Assembly (NCBI RefSeq): GCF_910592395.1 | Contig: NC_088320.1 | Span: forward strand, 9,550,001 to 9,614,000 | Source of the DNA: Lineus longissimus | Lineage: Eukaryota > Nemertea > Pilidiophora > Heteronemertea > Lineidae | Direction of reading: 5' to 3' | Length of the DNA stretch: 64,000 bases | Shown here: positions 12,141-25,503 of the stretch, piece by piece | How positions within the stretch are numbered: position 1 is the stretch's first letter | Layout: every line of letters begins with the position of its first letter | Translations under genes and position numbers: made by a program | Notes under the pieces: generated by a model | Database searches by the model: none | What the model saw: the letters and a program-made list of their open reading frames with translations, nothing else | What the model was told of the DNA's origin: nothing

Positions 12141-13360
12141 CTAAACTAAATAAGTGAGCTTGATACCAATATGTCACTTGCTGATCAAATACAAAAATGC
12201 CATGAGAAAGAGCAGGAGACTTTTTTTATCTTAAAAAAGGATTATCGCATTTGATCTTTACAGGACACACGATGATTCGGGTCTCAGACATAGCCGTGCT
12301 TATGTATCTATTTCATGCTATGTTACACACACTGCTTTAAGGTGCTTACTGTGAAATATATCAAACCATTAATGGCCTTAAAATAGCTTTTTGTCTTAGA
12401 AAATAACAATATTCTGGCAAACGAAGAATTCAAAGTTTCCAAAGCTGAGGTTGTAATAAAGCGTCGCAAAAACGAGCGATTTTTGTCGCTCCGACCTGCA
12501 ATGAAGCAATGACAACATGCCAAATGCAGAAAGAATACGGCCATCGATTGGTTTATTTACTTTTGAGCACACGTCATGGCACCTATGCAGGTCACAGTGA
12601 CAAACATCGCTCGTTTGCGCGCCGCTTTAGTTCGTGAGGTCATTTGCAAAAATTTAAGCTGGTGATTCTCGGTTAGAACCTTTTAGGAATTTAAGAATTC
12701 AAAATTCTTTATCGCTTATTTGTTAACACTTTCGTACGATATCCTATGCCCCCGGCCATGACTCGTAATGCATACACCAGCAAGCGAGACTTAGAGATGA
12801 AGATTTCGGAATGACCAAAGCAGTACTAATCAGTCAGATTAGAATCGATTCAGGCGCTTGGACTTGTTGTTCCCCGAGCAATCATAAAAGAAACCCGTTG
12901 TGCATTATTTACGAAATTGCAAATATTTAACAACACTCAATGGCGTCCCGTTGTGTTATATCGGTAGCGGGGCCGGTTGGATAGATTGTTGCGCCTGGTT
13001 GCGGCAACCGTCGGTTATGTTATGTACTGAACCGTTAGCTAAATGTATATTATTATTATTATATTGTGCATGCGAAGAAGCAGATTTCCCTGCTACCTAT
13101 TTTGGTAGCTAAAGCAGCTTAAAGGGAAATCATAGCGATGACACGTGCCGACCGTTGATTCGTTACCTGGGATGATGGTTGACATGGTATATATCACTGG
13201 CCGCACCTTGTGAAAATTGCTTAGCGATTTTGTTCCAACAGAGGCTGGTTCGGTTAGGACGCGCAGCCTCCGGCTAAGCCCGACATTGACATCTCAAGAC
13301 TCTGGCAATCCCCTTTAAAATTAAAGGGGATTTCGCACGATCAGCGTTTTAGCCCCCTCT
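12141..13360. other. Mostly featureless; contains one copy of a 37-bp direct repeat
   Basis: No gene was recognised. 12612-12648 (CGTTTGCGCGCCGCTTTAG...) is repeated in the same orientation at 20772-20808 with two mismatches. The two copies roughly bracket the inverted-repeat structure of 13.4-22.5 kb. Confidence 0.5.
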
Positions 13361-13975
13361 TTACATTTTTACCACCCGAGAAAATGTACATTTGTATTTC
13401 CTGTCTAAAAGTCCGGCGGCGATCAGTTAACTAGACGCAAGGGCCCAACGCGCAGCGTAGCGGCAAAAAAGCGAAGCTGGCGAAACATTTATAACGGGTC
13501 ACCGTCACTTATTATTGGACTTATAGCGCATTTACGGGGTTGCAACTATTTTGCTTTATAGTGTCACCAGGAAAGAAAAGCATGCGAACTAACGCCGATC
13601 TATTTGTATAAAGTGATAATTGGAAGGTATAAAGTAGGAAATATCAATAAAATAATCATTCCATGTCGTCTTTTGAGGGCATTTTTGATTGTAAAAAATA
13701 TATGTGTACGTCACCGTAGTCTCTGCAATGATAATTTTATCAGAGCAGTCTCGCGCAAGTAGAAGTTCTTTACCTATTAGTTCTTCACTTATTAGTCTCA
13801 ACGTCTGGCGCAAAGCTAGACGTTTTCCATTACGATTTCACTACGATGTTTGACAAGAAGGAGCAGTGCGCGAGATATGCTAATGAGCAGACTTCCCTCG
13901 CTTGAGTTTCTGAAGAATGTTCCATATCGCGCTAAGCTCATCTCTGCTGATTATGACGGGCGTGCAACGGTAGGT
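13361..13975 (+). repeat. Left arm (outer part) of a dispersed inverted repeat
   Basis: About 600 bp here match the reverse complement of about 21880-22469 with small gaps and substitutions. Landmarks are ACCACCCGAGAAAATGTA, GACGCAAGGGCCCAACGCGC, the AAAAAAGCGAAGCTGGCGAAA run and TTTGACAAGAAGGAGCAG. The inner ~130 bp recur in direct orientation at 15788-15920. The arms lie 8-9 kb apart and no transposase lies between them. This could be a large non-autonomous element or two inverted copies of one repeat. Confidence 0.8.
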
Positions 13976-14756
13976 ATCTGCTCCCCAACTTCCACCCTAA
14001 TACGGTACAATAAGTTACCATTTGATGGGAATGGGACAATGCCCTCACTGTGTATGGAGTCATAGGGATAAGAAGACATTATTCATTAGTGTTGGTACAA
14101 GTGATTTTGCCCAAAAAGCATGCGCATTCAAAAAACGAAATATGCAAGGTATCACGTACATGACCATGACGACGTGCAGAAAGTGCACTGGCCAGTGCAT
14201 ACCCTATGGCTATGTACTAGTAAACATGGTAAACATGAACAACATCATTATTCATCGGCAGTTCATTTTACTCCGAGCTTTTCCTGAAACATATAGCCAT
14301 GATGATTAGGCCTACCATGTACCATGACCAATAACAGCACCAGATCATGTAGATGTCAACAAGTTCACATGAACCGTATAATCCCGCATGGCACATGTGG
14401 GGCATGCGTCTAAACCAAAGCCCCAAAATCACTTGTTTTGTTCTATTTCACTTGTGTTTCCCCCGTCTCCCAGTCCATAATACATTTCCAGTTTACAATC
14501 CCCGATCATGGCCCAACAAAAGGTCATCGGATGACTAAAGGAACACAACTGTTCAATGGATTTATAGTTGAATGCGATCAAACTACGTCTTTTCAATCGT
14601 GGATTGTAAATTTAACCCCATGGGCCTAGGGAAGGCCCTACAACAATACTTTCGACACAGTTATTATCTCCGCTGCCTCCACCATGTTACACACAGTGCT
14701 CACTGCTGATTCTAAAATGCGCCACCTAGTCAAAACAGGAGATATGTTCTTCTAGG

Positions 14757-15535
14757 AATAGATCTCTTTCCAATATTTCGTCATTCCACTATCGTCATCA
14801 CCTCATCATACTTTCATTGACATTACAGGCACACATCCACAGAGCACTCTTCAAATCATCTACACAGTGGTTATCCAACTAGGATTATAAAGGTAATTTC
14901 TTAGCCCCCCACAGTGGGTTGCAGTCTTGATAAAGGGGCACTATTGCTAGCAGCTAGGTAGGCAAGATAAAGTTAGCCGAAGTAGCCGATAGGGGTCTCT
15001 CACCCCTCAAAGTCCGTCACAACTATTCAAGCTTGTACAAGGAATACATGCAGTGCTGACTCTAACATGACCCAATGGGAATGTCGCACAGTCATCTGTC
15101 AAAAACAAGACCTATGTTGTAGTATGATCTCTTGCCAATATTTAATAATTGCACTATCGTCATCACCTCATCATACTTCATTGACATTACAGGCACACAT
15201 TGACATAGACCACTGTTGCAATCAACGACACAGTCGCTATCCAAGTAGCATTATAGAGGTAATTATCATTATCATACCTCATTAGCATGTGAACCAATCG
15301 CGTCGCGTCCTTTGCGATCACGGCAAAGCCTCATGGAATAATGTCTTTCACCGTTGAATAATTTTTCATATTCCATGCCTACAACTTCAATTTCTTCATA
15401 TTCCATGGCTAGAAGTTCAATACTAATATGATATCCAAGATAAAGTTACAAGAAGTAGTCAATAGGGGTCTCTCACCTCTCACTGTATGTCCACACTATT
15501 CACGCTTGTACGAGGAATACATTCAATGCTGAATC
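14757..15535 (+). repeat. Diverged tandem direct repeats
   Basis: 14757-14895 recurs at 15124-15264 (ATTGACATTACAGGCACACA...GGTAATT). The block starting near 14967 (AAGATAAAGTTAGCCGAAG...) recurs near 15432, about 465 bp away. The copies are clearly related but substituted and unevenly spaced, so this is an old duplicated repeat that separates the two parts of the left arm. Confidence 0.65.
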
Positions 15536-15787
15536 TAACAACACCCAGTGCCCTTACTCTGTATATTAGTCACTGGAAGATGGCCCATTTCACTCCTTGC
15601 TTCTACTTCACCTATAGTCTCATTGCAAACGCCTCAGGTCTATGATATCACATTCACTTTCAGCTGTCATGCAACGCAAGAACTGTGCTATCTGCCATCG
15701 CACATCAACGAAGAAGTGCAGCCGCCCACATTCCACCTCACGTCTGTCCGACCAGCTGCAATCCTCGAGGACGCCCCACTGTACCAC

Positions 15788-16590
15788 GATTTCACTACGA
15801 TGTTTGACAAGAAGGAGCAGTGCGCGAGATAGGCTAATGAGCAGACTTCCCTCGCTTGAGTTTCGGAAGAATGTTCCATATCGCGCTAAGCTGACCACTG
15901 CTGACCATGACAGGCGTGCATTGGACTGGTACAGGTTGGAACTGAACATTGAATATGCTGGTGGTGACGCTTTCTGATGAGAAGTTGGTCGTGACTGATG
16001 CAGTATCCTTGGACTTGTCCACAGTATCGTTCAATCATTGCTCTCTGAGCTGCCTTGATTCTGTACTTACCCAAATACTAAGACCAAATGCCTGTTGACT
16101 GTGCTTTAAGAGAGACTGGCGCCATGCCTAGAGATATGACTGACCCCTATTGGCAAATTTGTATGACTTTATCTTGCCTACCTAGCTGCTGCCTATAGTC
16201 TCCCTTTAACTGGGGAACACTTCAAAGTCCATAAAATGCTATGTTCCACCTTTTAATGTGTTCAGACCGCCATTTTCAAAATAATCAAGTCAGGACACTG
16301 CCTTCTAGTCTCATAATAAATTTTGCTTTCCTCAATAATAACATTTCTTCTTCTTCAATGCTTTCATCATTCCAAACTTCTCCTCCTCTGACTTTTACAG
16401 GGGTACAGTCATGGCAATCAAAACCCAAATACTGAGACCAAATGCCTGTTGACTGTGCTTTAAGAGAGACTGGCGCCATGCCTAGTCTCTCTTAAAGCAC
16501 AGTCAACAGACACCAACCCCCTCAGACTCAGAAACCACAAACGCCCAACCCTTCCTGCTACCTTAATACCTCTGGATTTAGGTATGATGA
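15788..16590 (+). repeat. Left arm (inner part) of the dispersed inverted repeat
   Basis: 15788-16132 and 16423-16590 match the reverse complement of about 21541-21985. A ~60-bp block (ACCCAAATACT...GGCGCCATGCCTAG) occurs twice in direct orientation, at 16072-16132 and 16423-16483. It brackets 290 bp absent from the right arm, as expected from an insertion or unequal duplication. Confidence 0.75.
16447..16508. repeat. 62-bp near-perfect hairpin
   Basis: Arms of 25 bases (TGTTGACTGTGCTTTAAGAG... and its complement) surround a 12-base GGCGCC-containing centre. The same hairpin stands inverted at 21609-21670 with one arm mismatch. A half-copy at 16096-16132 lacks the second arm. Confidence 0.85.
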
Positions 16591-18374
16591 ACATTATGGA
16601 CAATAGCGCCCGCAATGCATGGTTCCATCCAACACGTATACATACGTATACGGACCTGGTGATGCATCGATTGCTTAGATACTGGTTGAGGCGCGGGAAG
16701 GACATTGTATTCCTCGTGCAAAAATCCACTTTAAATATCAGACCTATTTCCATTTACGGGTTTGCGTTCCTCTCTCGTCTTTTGGCATTAAGCATTTATG
16801 GAGTCCCGTGTACACGGACACGGTATATTCAAAGTGGCCCTTGTGGTGATATAATCTGCTGAGGACGCCATCCGATACATGCGTATATATTTATTAGGAC
16901 ACTAAAGATTAAACGCTCTTCTACAAGTATTTGGTACGTAGTATAGCAGATCAAAAACCTTACAGTCCAAATCACAAATGACATATGTTCTGCTTCGCAT
17001 CGTACGCGCGAGTTGCGAGTTTCTTTGCTTCGCGTAAATTATGTGCGACCTCCGTACGGTCATGCACCAGTATTAAGCCAATCAGCTCGCAGTTGTACGA
17101 AGGTACGAAAACAGTTCAGTTTGAGATCAATGCGTGGTCTCACCATACCAGATGAATGGTATTTTCCATTTAATGTACTTCTTAAATGAATAAAAATGAT
17201 GAGGTTTCAGTCCAATTGGCTTACTTATGCGCTTTCGGGGCTCAAATTAATCCGTTGTGGTCAAAAAGCTGATTCGCTGGTAAAAAGCCGTCAATAATCA
17301 TCGCCCAAACTTCAAACCCCCAAACCCTGAAATTATCACATACAATGTACAACGAAAATTTCATAGTTTGACAGGCTTGGATGAATCTATTTGGCTGTGA
17401 AAACGTTCCTCGCTATTTAATTCCGGAAAAAAGTCATGAGCGTGTGGATTGTGCCAATTTAACTGAAAAATGGCTTGACCGTTTATTACAGGTACGTGAC
17501 CCAGTAGCACGTTTCAGAAACACATGTTTTCTCGAAACACAGGCTATTTAAATCATAGTTCTCACCATATAGGTCATGGAAATGCATTTTTGTGTCTATT
17601 GTTGTCGCTTTGTTGAGATAAAGGTCACTTTGGTGCCTTTTCTTGTCATTGGTACCGCTGAGGGGTGATTTTTTGCGGGCAGAAGTGTTACAAAAAGAGC
17701 GTGAATACTGTTTTTGCCCGATCAACGCTATCCTTGCCCTTTCCTTGTTCCTATCCTCATAATCGAAGATTTAAATCTGATTTTTGTATCATTTCATTCT
17801 TGGCCATGATATAAGATGATATTATTGCATGATATGATAAATTTAACCGTGACCGAACGACTTTCGCGCGACCAACGCGCTGGGTAGCACGTCGATAACG
17901 CAAATTTAGGGATAACTTTTGTGATTTTGACTGTATTTCAGTACAGGGTGTATAAAAAAACCAGGAACAGGTGTTCATTTCCCTAATATTTACAACTCTA
18001 AGATAGATATGACAAATAAATCATATTATGCGTATGGACCTTAGCTTCAATTGACACCAATCATGTTTGAATAGCGTTCCGCATGGCTGGTGAGGTACTG
18101 TTTATACAAAATGGCCTAAAATCCCATTTGTCGCAGGGTGAGCATAAAGGCCCGTGTCCACTGGGTGCGTTATTACGTGCGTTATCATGCAGCGCACTGC
18201 GCATATGTAACGTGTTGCGTAATACGGGCATAATACTATGTCTATTGGTCCGCATGCCTTCATTGATCCCTTTGCACATATTGCTACCCTTTCATATCCT
18301 AGGCCTATGGTCAGTTTCTATTGGCCGATCACATAACACAGACCAGAACTACGTTGCGTGATCTGCTTCATTAG
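16591..18374. other. No gene recognised
   Basis: Intergenic DNA between the arms of the inverted repeat. Small frames on both strands show no domain. Confidence 0.45.
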
Positions 18375-19072
18375 AACTATACGGTATTCGGTGTACGCTA
18401 TTCGATATACGCTATTCGGTATTCGCTATACGCTATACGGGCACGGCGAGTCACATAGGGTAGCATGCGTGCGGTATTCGGTCTTTTGGCGCGGATCAGA
18501 TGGACAGTTCAGACGAAGAAGATTTGGCTCTTCTCCTCTTCTTAACCGAGGATGAAGCTGACCAGGCACAAAGACCAAAGAAAGAAAGAACAGAATGGGT
18601 GCGGCAGCACTTTAAGATGAGACCTCTGTTGAGGGAGTACCACAGGACATTTAAAAACCTCATGGATCATCCAGATGTTAATTAAAAGAATCATTTAGTT
18701 GATTAGTAATAAAACATGTAATGAAGGCCTAGACTTAGAAATTGTAATAGAGTAAAAATGAGTACTATTGTTTCTAACTTATCCTATAGTATGCAATAAA
18801 TCGTTTAATAATTGTGAGAGATAACATTAAAATGCATGTTCTTACCAATTCCTCTGGTCACTTCTGAACAGGGTGGTATACACTGCACGAAAATCGAACG
18901 CGCACGATTCCCACTATACTATACGCAGGTATACGATCTTTTCGAATAGTGCCCTCTTATGTGACCCGGTATTGTGAAATTTCCTTGTTCGATTTCAGGT
19001 ACCCCGGCGCGTGTCCTGGCAAAACGTGCACCGAATACCCGAATAGTATAGTTCTATGTGAACCCAGCCTAA
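18375..19072 (+). mobile_element. Deleted Harbinger-like element (non-autonomous)
   Basis: The ends are related inverted repeats: AGAACTATACGGTATTCGG near 18376, and its complement CCCGAATAGTATAGTTCTAT near 19048. Degenerate TACGCTATTCG-type subterminal repeats lie inside (18380-18445 and around 18900-18950). The only coding trace is a short Harbinger-type N-terminus. The exact borders and target duplication are not clear. Confidence 0.5.
18500..18685 (+). pseudogene. N-terminal fragment of a PIF/Harbinger transposase
   Basis: A 61-residue frame starting MDSSDEEDLALLL. An acidic start, a basic stretch (RPKKERTEWVRQ) and REYHRTFKNLMDHPDV resemble the N-terminus of PIF/HARBI1-type transposases just before the catalytic domain. 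A stop follows at once, and the catalytic part is missing from the rest of the element. Confidence 0.5.
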
Positions 19073-21540
19073 AGAAAATTTCTTTATGGGCCTTATTACG
19101 TAGCGCAGTGCAGACCGTGTCATGCACAAAAGGACAGGGTTCTTAGAAAAGCCATTGAACTTTACAATGCGCAGTTTCTATGCGTAATACGCTCGTGATT
19201 CCTCCTAAAATTAGCATCAAGCACTGGAATGATCTAAAGGTTTATCATTTCCAAGCAACGTTCGCGGTTTACGTTCCGTTTAAAGAGCCCAATCAACAGT
19301 CCACTGCAGCAAAGTCCGAGGCATGGTATCAGTTTTTGGCGCGAATCATTCCCATCGAAAGTGAATGGTGGATGGTTTTCCTAGATTGGACAAGTCTGCC
19401 CCATGATCATGCACATATGCATTACATTAGATGTCCTACCATCTGGGCATTACTTAAGAACGTTATGCAATACATAAGACACCGTGCATCAAATACAAAC
19501 GTAATCCTCACCTTGCAACGAATGGGATTCTGGACCATTTTGTTTAAACAATGCCTGACCAACCATGTGGAACGCAATTTTCTTATTACGAAGGGCAATA
19601 TAGCACAAAATTCCGAAAATTGCGAACAGGTTGGTAAAGATCTCATGTGAAATTGTAGAACTCTGTTCAATTCCATAGTCCCGTGTAGCCTAAGGTAAAA
19701 CAATAAAAAGAAAATGTGATTCTTGTGAAACTAACGGTAACTGGTCTTCCTTTACTATGATTTCGCTCTCGGCGCCGACATTCGCCTATATGTAGTTCGG
19801 CAAGAATGGGGGTCACTATCATGCTTAGTAGTGTGATCGAGTACCGGTATATCATCGTAAAAAACACCCGATTCGTCACACATAAAATTGCTTTCATTCT
19901 ATGGTATCAAAAAGTAACGAACTATGTATTTATTCTCACTTGGCCTACTTGGACATAAATATTTATGATCACAACACCATAGGCCTCACATTTATCAATC
20001 ATAGCACTGCAGAAAGCCGTTCTATAACGTCTGATATTGGCAAGTATAGATATTTTGCTCTCGGCGTTGAGTTGACCAAGTTTCTTACCAACTAGCGCAC
20101 ATGTTGATGACATTATAGGGTTTGATATTGCCTTGGAATTTTGATGCGATCAATGGGCACAGCCTAAAGGTGAGTGGGAACAGCTTGTATTCAGCAGCTA
20201 ACTGAAGCGCTCTCGCAAACGATATATCTTTAATCGCAGCATCCATCAAGTAATCATTGCTGTGCTGTGTGACAGAAATATCGCTTACCCGAATGAAGTT
20301 AAAAACGGTCATCGCTGGCTCAGATATTTATTGCAATTCGCAAGCCGGCAATGACAAGTTCATTTTGCAAGCACTTGCTAATGAGAGATTTTTCGTTGCA
20401 TGCAACAAAATAATACTATTCGTACGCGATATCGCTCAATCGTAACACTAATTGTGGTGACTACTTTTGCAGTTGTTCATCAGGCAGGCAATAGGGGTAA
20501 CAGCATATCATGTCATCACCGGTCACCCTTTCCATTTGCCAGGTTAAATGCAAATACGACAACTAAAATTGTTTATCCACGAGCGATATTGCGCACGAAT
20601 AAAATAATGTTGTCTTTGATCGGTCACAGTGAGAAAGGCAGACATGAGAATCTCGTCATGGTTATTGCAATAAAGTATTTTGTCAAATGAAACATCATTT
20701 TTGCATCACTACTATTAGTTTGAATCCAAGTGGGATATGCGATTGCGACAGGGCATGCAGTTTTTGTTACTCGTTTGCGCGCCGTTTTAGTTCGTGAGGT
20801 CATTCGCAGTAACGTTGGCTAAACCAGCAATAGGGTTTCATATTGTTCCGTCCTGAGGAGGGTTACTACTTTCTATATAAGTTTATTTAATCAAGCTTCG
20901 CAAACTGTTATCCGATGTTCAATGGCCGGGTAAATTTCAATCTTTTACACTTTCGTGCTCGGTTTCCGCAGCTTGATTTTTAAAATTATTTGAGGTAAAT
21001 CAATTCAGCCCGGCACGTCCTGCTCACAACCTGTCCCACACGGCTTTTTCAGATTGAGATCGTTGCAAGTTTGAGGTGTGGTCTTGAAAGACATTCTCAT
21101 TCTCATTCGATTATAACTTATTCTATCTTTTTCTGACTCACTGACCTCGCCGGCTGATTAATAACCGCTGTTTTATCGTTCGGTACTTCTCACCATGATA
21201 ATAACACTTGAAGACACTTCTTTCCTAGAGGACTGTATATTTTAGACTAAAAGCATTGACATTTACGCATAGACAGATTAAAATCATTACATCATATAAA
21301 GTTATAAAAAGGTTACACCCATTAACCATTATGTAGAATAAAAGCCTGTGGCCTGACTATAGAGTCCATGTCACGCTCAAACAACTGCTAAGTTTAAAGC
21401 GAATTTCCTACGAACAATCCTTGTACATGTATTATCCCATTCCCACGTCTCATTCGGTATCAAAGCAATTGATGCATGATCAAGTCGTACGCAAGTTCCC
21501 TGAAAGGAACCTATCGCAGGTCCTACGGTCCACATGTTCA
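19073..21540. other. No gene recognised
   Basis: Longest gene-free stretch of the left half. A 156-residue frame at 19180-19650 and smaller ones have no recognisable domain. It contains the second copy (20772-20808) of the 37-bp direct repeat first seen at 12612. Confidence 0.4.
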
Positions 21541-22469
21541 TCCAGAAGTATTAAGGTAGCAGGAAGGGTTGGGCGTTTGTGGTTTCTGAGTCTGAGGGGG
21601 TTGGTGTCTGTTGACTGTGCTTTAAGAGGGACTAGGCATGGCGCCAGTCTCTCTTAAAGCACAGTCAACAGGCATTTGGTCTCAGTATTTGGGTAAGTAC
21701 AGAATCAAGGCAGCTCAGAGAGCAATAATTGAACGATGCTGTGGACAAGTCCAAGGATACTGCATCAGTCACGACGGGTCAACTTCTCATCAGAAAGCGT
21801 CACCACCAGCATATTCAATGTTCAGTTCCAACCTGTACCAGTCCAATGCACGTCTGTCATGGTCAGTTAGTGGTCAGCTTAGCGCGATATGGAACATTCT
21901 TCCGAAACTCAAGCGAGGGAAGTCTGCTCATTAGCATATCTCGCGCACTGCTCCTTCTTGTCAAACATCGTAGTGAAATCGTAATGGAAAACGTCTGGCT
22001 TTGCGCCAGACATTGAGACTAATAAGTGAAGAACTAATAGGTAAAGAACTCCTACTTGCGCGAGACTGCTGTGATAAAATTATCATTGCAGAGACTCCGG
22101 TGACGTACACATATATTTTTTACAATCAAAAATGCCCTCTAAAGACGACATAGAATGATTATTTTATTGATCTTTCCTACTATATACCTTCCAATTATCA
22201 CTTTATACAAATAGATCGGCGTTAGGTCGCATGCTTTTCTTTCCTGGTGACACTATAAAGCAAAATAGTTGCAACCCCGTAAATGCGCTATAAGTCCAAT
22301 AATAAGTGACGGTGACCCGTTATAAATGTTTTGCCAGCTTCGCTTTTTTGCCGCTACGCGGCGCGTTGGGCCCTTGCGTCAAGCCATATAGAGCTAACTG
22401 ATTTGCGCCAGACTTTTAAACAGAAAATGAGTAGGTTCATTTTCACCGCCCGAGAAAATGTAAAAAGTC
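21541..22469 (-). repeat. Right arm of the dispersed inverted repeat
   Basis: Continuous reverse-complement counterpart of 13361-13975 plus 15788-16590. Because it is uninterrupted here, it shows the original order and reveals the extra DNA in the left arm. It contains the 62-bp hairpin at 21609-21670. Confidence 0.8.
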
Positions 22470-22484
22470 AGCCAAAATGTTGCA

Positions 22485-24470
22485 ACGATATGGATAGTAA
22501 TGTACGTATACTTACCTTGGGAACATGAAATCCACAGGGGCTTGGTGCACTAATGAAAGCTTCATGGAGCTGAAGCCCATTAATAATGCCCTCTGTAGCG
22601 AGTGCGGGGCCCTAGGCCCAAATGGTTGCGACAAAAATCGACCACTTACGAAGATGGGAGAATGTGAGACTTCCTCATCACAGGCACTACAGACGTGCAG
22701 TGCCAAAGCCAGAGCGCTCTGGGGTGTTCCCAGACAGTGGACACCAAGGAAATAATAACAAATGATGTTGACGTGGCAATTTGGTGTCCACTGCGCCTGC
22801 ATGACCGCAACTGAATGAAGAGATCATTCAGAGACTGTCTGACAGCTGTGATTGTTGACCCGACGTCATGACACCATGATGACGTCATGGCATCCTTGTG
22901 ACGTCATCAGCTGTGACATCGTAGCCTGAGCCTGCATGCTCTGTTGCTCATGGCAACAAGAGAGGACCAAAATGAATGATCCAACCATTTGGGCCTAGGG
23001 CCCCGCACTCGCTACAGAGGGCATTATTAATGGGCTTCAGCTCCATGAAGCTTTCATTAGTGCACCAAGCCCCTGTGGATTTCATGTTCCCAAGGAAAGT
23101 ATACGTACATTGCCACGTCATTTAAATACTATTTCCCTCTGTATACTTATTTCCTTTTTCTGTCCAGCTGTTTCAACTTCTCCGGTTTCACGTGTCTTCT
23201 TTAGGCACACAGGTTAAACTTTTAACCATCTAGACCCACTTTTTGCCAACTGCTTGGCTCAGACCGCCCTTCAGCAGGCCGGCTGTTATAAAACGCGGAT
23301 TCCGCGGAAATCTGCGGAAAAATCACAAAGCCGCCAGTAAATACGCGCATAATATTTAATGATAATTATATTATACAAATAACAACATAAATCATAAATC
23401 GGAGGCAAGAACTACCAGTTATCTGCACATTTCATCGATCAGATTTTAATCCTTTGGAGCGCCCTTCATGCCATTCCGATCGACTCTTTCCTCTTTTTTT
23501 CTTGGTGTTGATAAACTTTGCATGTTATCTTCGACACCACCGTGGTTCCTTCCCTAACGGAACACATTACGAGGCTGCTTTCTAGTGTGATTGATGCCCG
23601 GATTGATGTACGTTACGGTATATGCCTCCTTCAAATATAAGTCGATGACGAACTGAATTCTGGTCTACGAAAATTTTTTAGGACAATCTCCTTGCAGCTC
23701 GAACCTAACCAACCATATGCGACTGAACATTGGAGTCTATTTTAAGCAATCACAAAAACTTACTTCGCGGCCCGTCTATAGTAGAAGTTTATTTCAAACC
23801 ACAAGGTGCTTGTGATTTACGGCGGATACAGCGCACCATATTACGGGGATTCCCAAAGACCTTGTCACCAGGAGTACTTCATGCGCACAACAATGCACAC
23901 TACTAATATGAAAAACTCTCACCTGCGGTTCAGGTAGCCACCCTGTAGCCAAGTTAGATTTTTCCGCGGATTTCCGCGGAATCCGCGTTTTATAACAGCC
24001 GTCAGCAGGCCATACTGCCTGGATGGACTGAACAATATCTACTCTAGGTCAAACAAGAGGAGAAATTGACTCCTTGCGGTCCTGCTATCAGGATACCTCT
24101 GTATATCCAACCGTATTTCTTTGTCGCCACGCATCTGATGAGTCTCAGCTTATGACGAAACCGCATTTTCGGCACCTTCATGACCTATCAGGCACACATG
24201 GTTGCTTCATACCATCAGTGCACGGTGCCCAGTAGCCAAAATCCTTCATATTGGTCCTCTCTTGTTGCCATGAGCAACAGAGCATGCAGGCTCAGGCTGC
24301 GATGTCACTGATGATGTCACAAGGATGCCATGACGTCATCATGATGTCATGACGTCGGGTCAACAATCACAGCTGTCAGACAGTCCCTGAATGATCTCTT
24401 CAATCAGTTGCGGTCATGCAGGCGCAGTGGACACCAAATTGCCACGTCAACATCACGATATGGATAGTAA
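22485..24470. repeat. Foldback structure flanked by a 16-bp direct repeat
   Basis: The 16-base phrase ACGATATGGATAGTAA stands at 22485-22500 and 24455-24470. Inside are two inverted pairs. 22499-22628 pairs with 22982-23112 (about 130 bp, nearly perfect). 22763-22970 pairs with 24246-24457 (about 210 bp). A Mutator-like MITE (23280-24001) interrupts the loop. The arms interlock instead of being simply nested, so rearranged copies of one element are likely. No coding content was seen. Confidence 0.75.
23280..24001. mobile_element. 722-bp MITE with 45-bp TIRs and 9-bp target duplication
   Basis: The ends begin CGGCTGTTATAAAACGCGG, and the 45-bp inverted repeats differ at one base. The perfect 9-bp duplication TCAGCAGGC lies at 23271-23279 and 24002-24010. 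A 9-bp duplication is characteristic of the Mutator (MULE) superfamily. There is no transposase inside, so it depends on another copy. Confidence 0.9.
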
Positions 24471-24503
24471 AAACTTGTACTTACAAAAATGCTTGTTATA
24501 CGA

Positions 24504-25474
24504 GGTAGGTGATAAAGCTTGGAATCAGTGAAACCTTGGAACCAGTGATAAACATTGGAATCAGTCCTAAAAATGCATAAAAACATGAAATAATGCCATT
24601 TGAACCTAAGGTGGTTACGAATCAATATTTGGAGCTTATTTTTACATGATCAGATCGGAATTTGACGGTAGTTTAGAAATCAGTCGCATATCCGATTCAA
24701 TAATCCATATTTTAAAACAACCCAGTCATACCTCGCCTCCAGTGTACATTACTGATCTCCCAAATATGGGCATTCACGTCACGACACGCCCACCACACAC
24801 CCATAATATGGACCAATCAGCGCTCCGCTTACTACGCCACCACACGGGGCCTATTTGAACTACGGAGCGGTGTGATCATACAGGATGATACAGAGACGAT
24901 TGACTACATCATGCAGTACCGACTGGCACTTATCCGTAGAAAAGTAGATGAAAGTTTATTACCGAAGGTTTTAGCCGGGTTTGGAGATGAAAAATGGGAA
25001 TAAATTCCTTCGCCGTGAGCGATTTCTTACATCTTCCAGTACGCATCGAGGGATGCAGAGATCTTTGTGACGTCACCAGTTCTAAGCGGTTTTTTTATTT
25101 ACGTGTGTGTTTGTCCTATGATCTCGTGCATCTAGTACCGAGCATAATACTTTATCGTCTATGGAATACAAAACAATCATAAAAACTAATTTTTGCTTCC
25201 ATTGAAGAGAAATTAAATATTTTAACGACCACAGCGCATTGCCAATTGATGACGTCATCCTCCACATTAAAAATGTTGGCTTCTGAACTAACTGGCAAAT
25301 TGCTATCAATAAAGTCAGCTGGGACGAGACTGTCAGTTGGGAGGGTATAAATCGTGGAAGGAACGCACCCGATTTCCCGCGCTATTTGCACAGTGATTCC
25401 ATGGTTTACATTGAATATTACAAGGTTTATCAGTGTTTCCAAGGTTTCACTAATTCCATACTTTATCAACTACC
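24504..25474 (+). mobile_element. Mutator-like MITE, copy 1
   Basis: A 971-bp element. Both ends carry GGTAG(G/T)TGATAAAG followed by repeated CCTTGGAA(T/C)CAGTG phrases. It is flanked by a perfect 9-bp duplication, GTTATACGA (24495-24503 and 25475-25483). It is closely related to the inverted copy at 26788-28536. No transposase was seen. Confidence 0.9.
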
Positions 25475-25503
25475 GTTATACGATGATAAAATTTGTAGAT
25501 CGG

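Noticed and set aside
19180-19650. 156-residue frame
   Set aside because: No recognisable domain, in a repeat-rich non-coding region. Not supported as a gene.
25152-25469. 105-residue frame repeated at 26793-27110
   Set aside because: Both lie inside the two copies of the same MITE and begin in its terminal repeat. Identity reflects young repeats, not coding selection.
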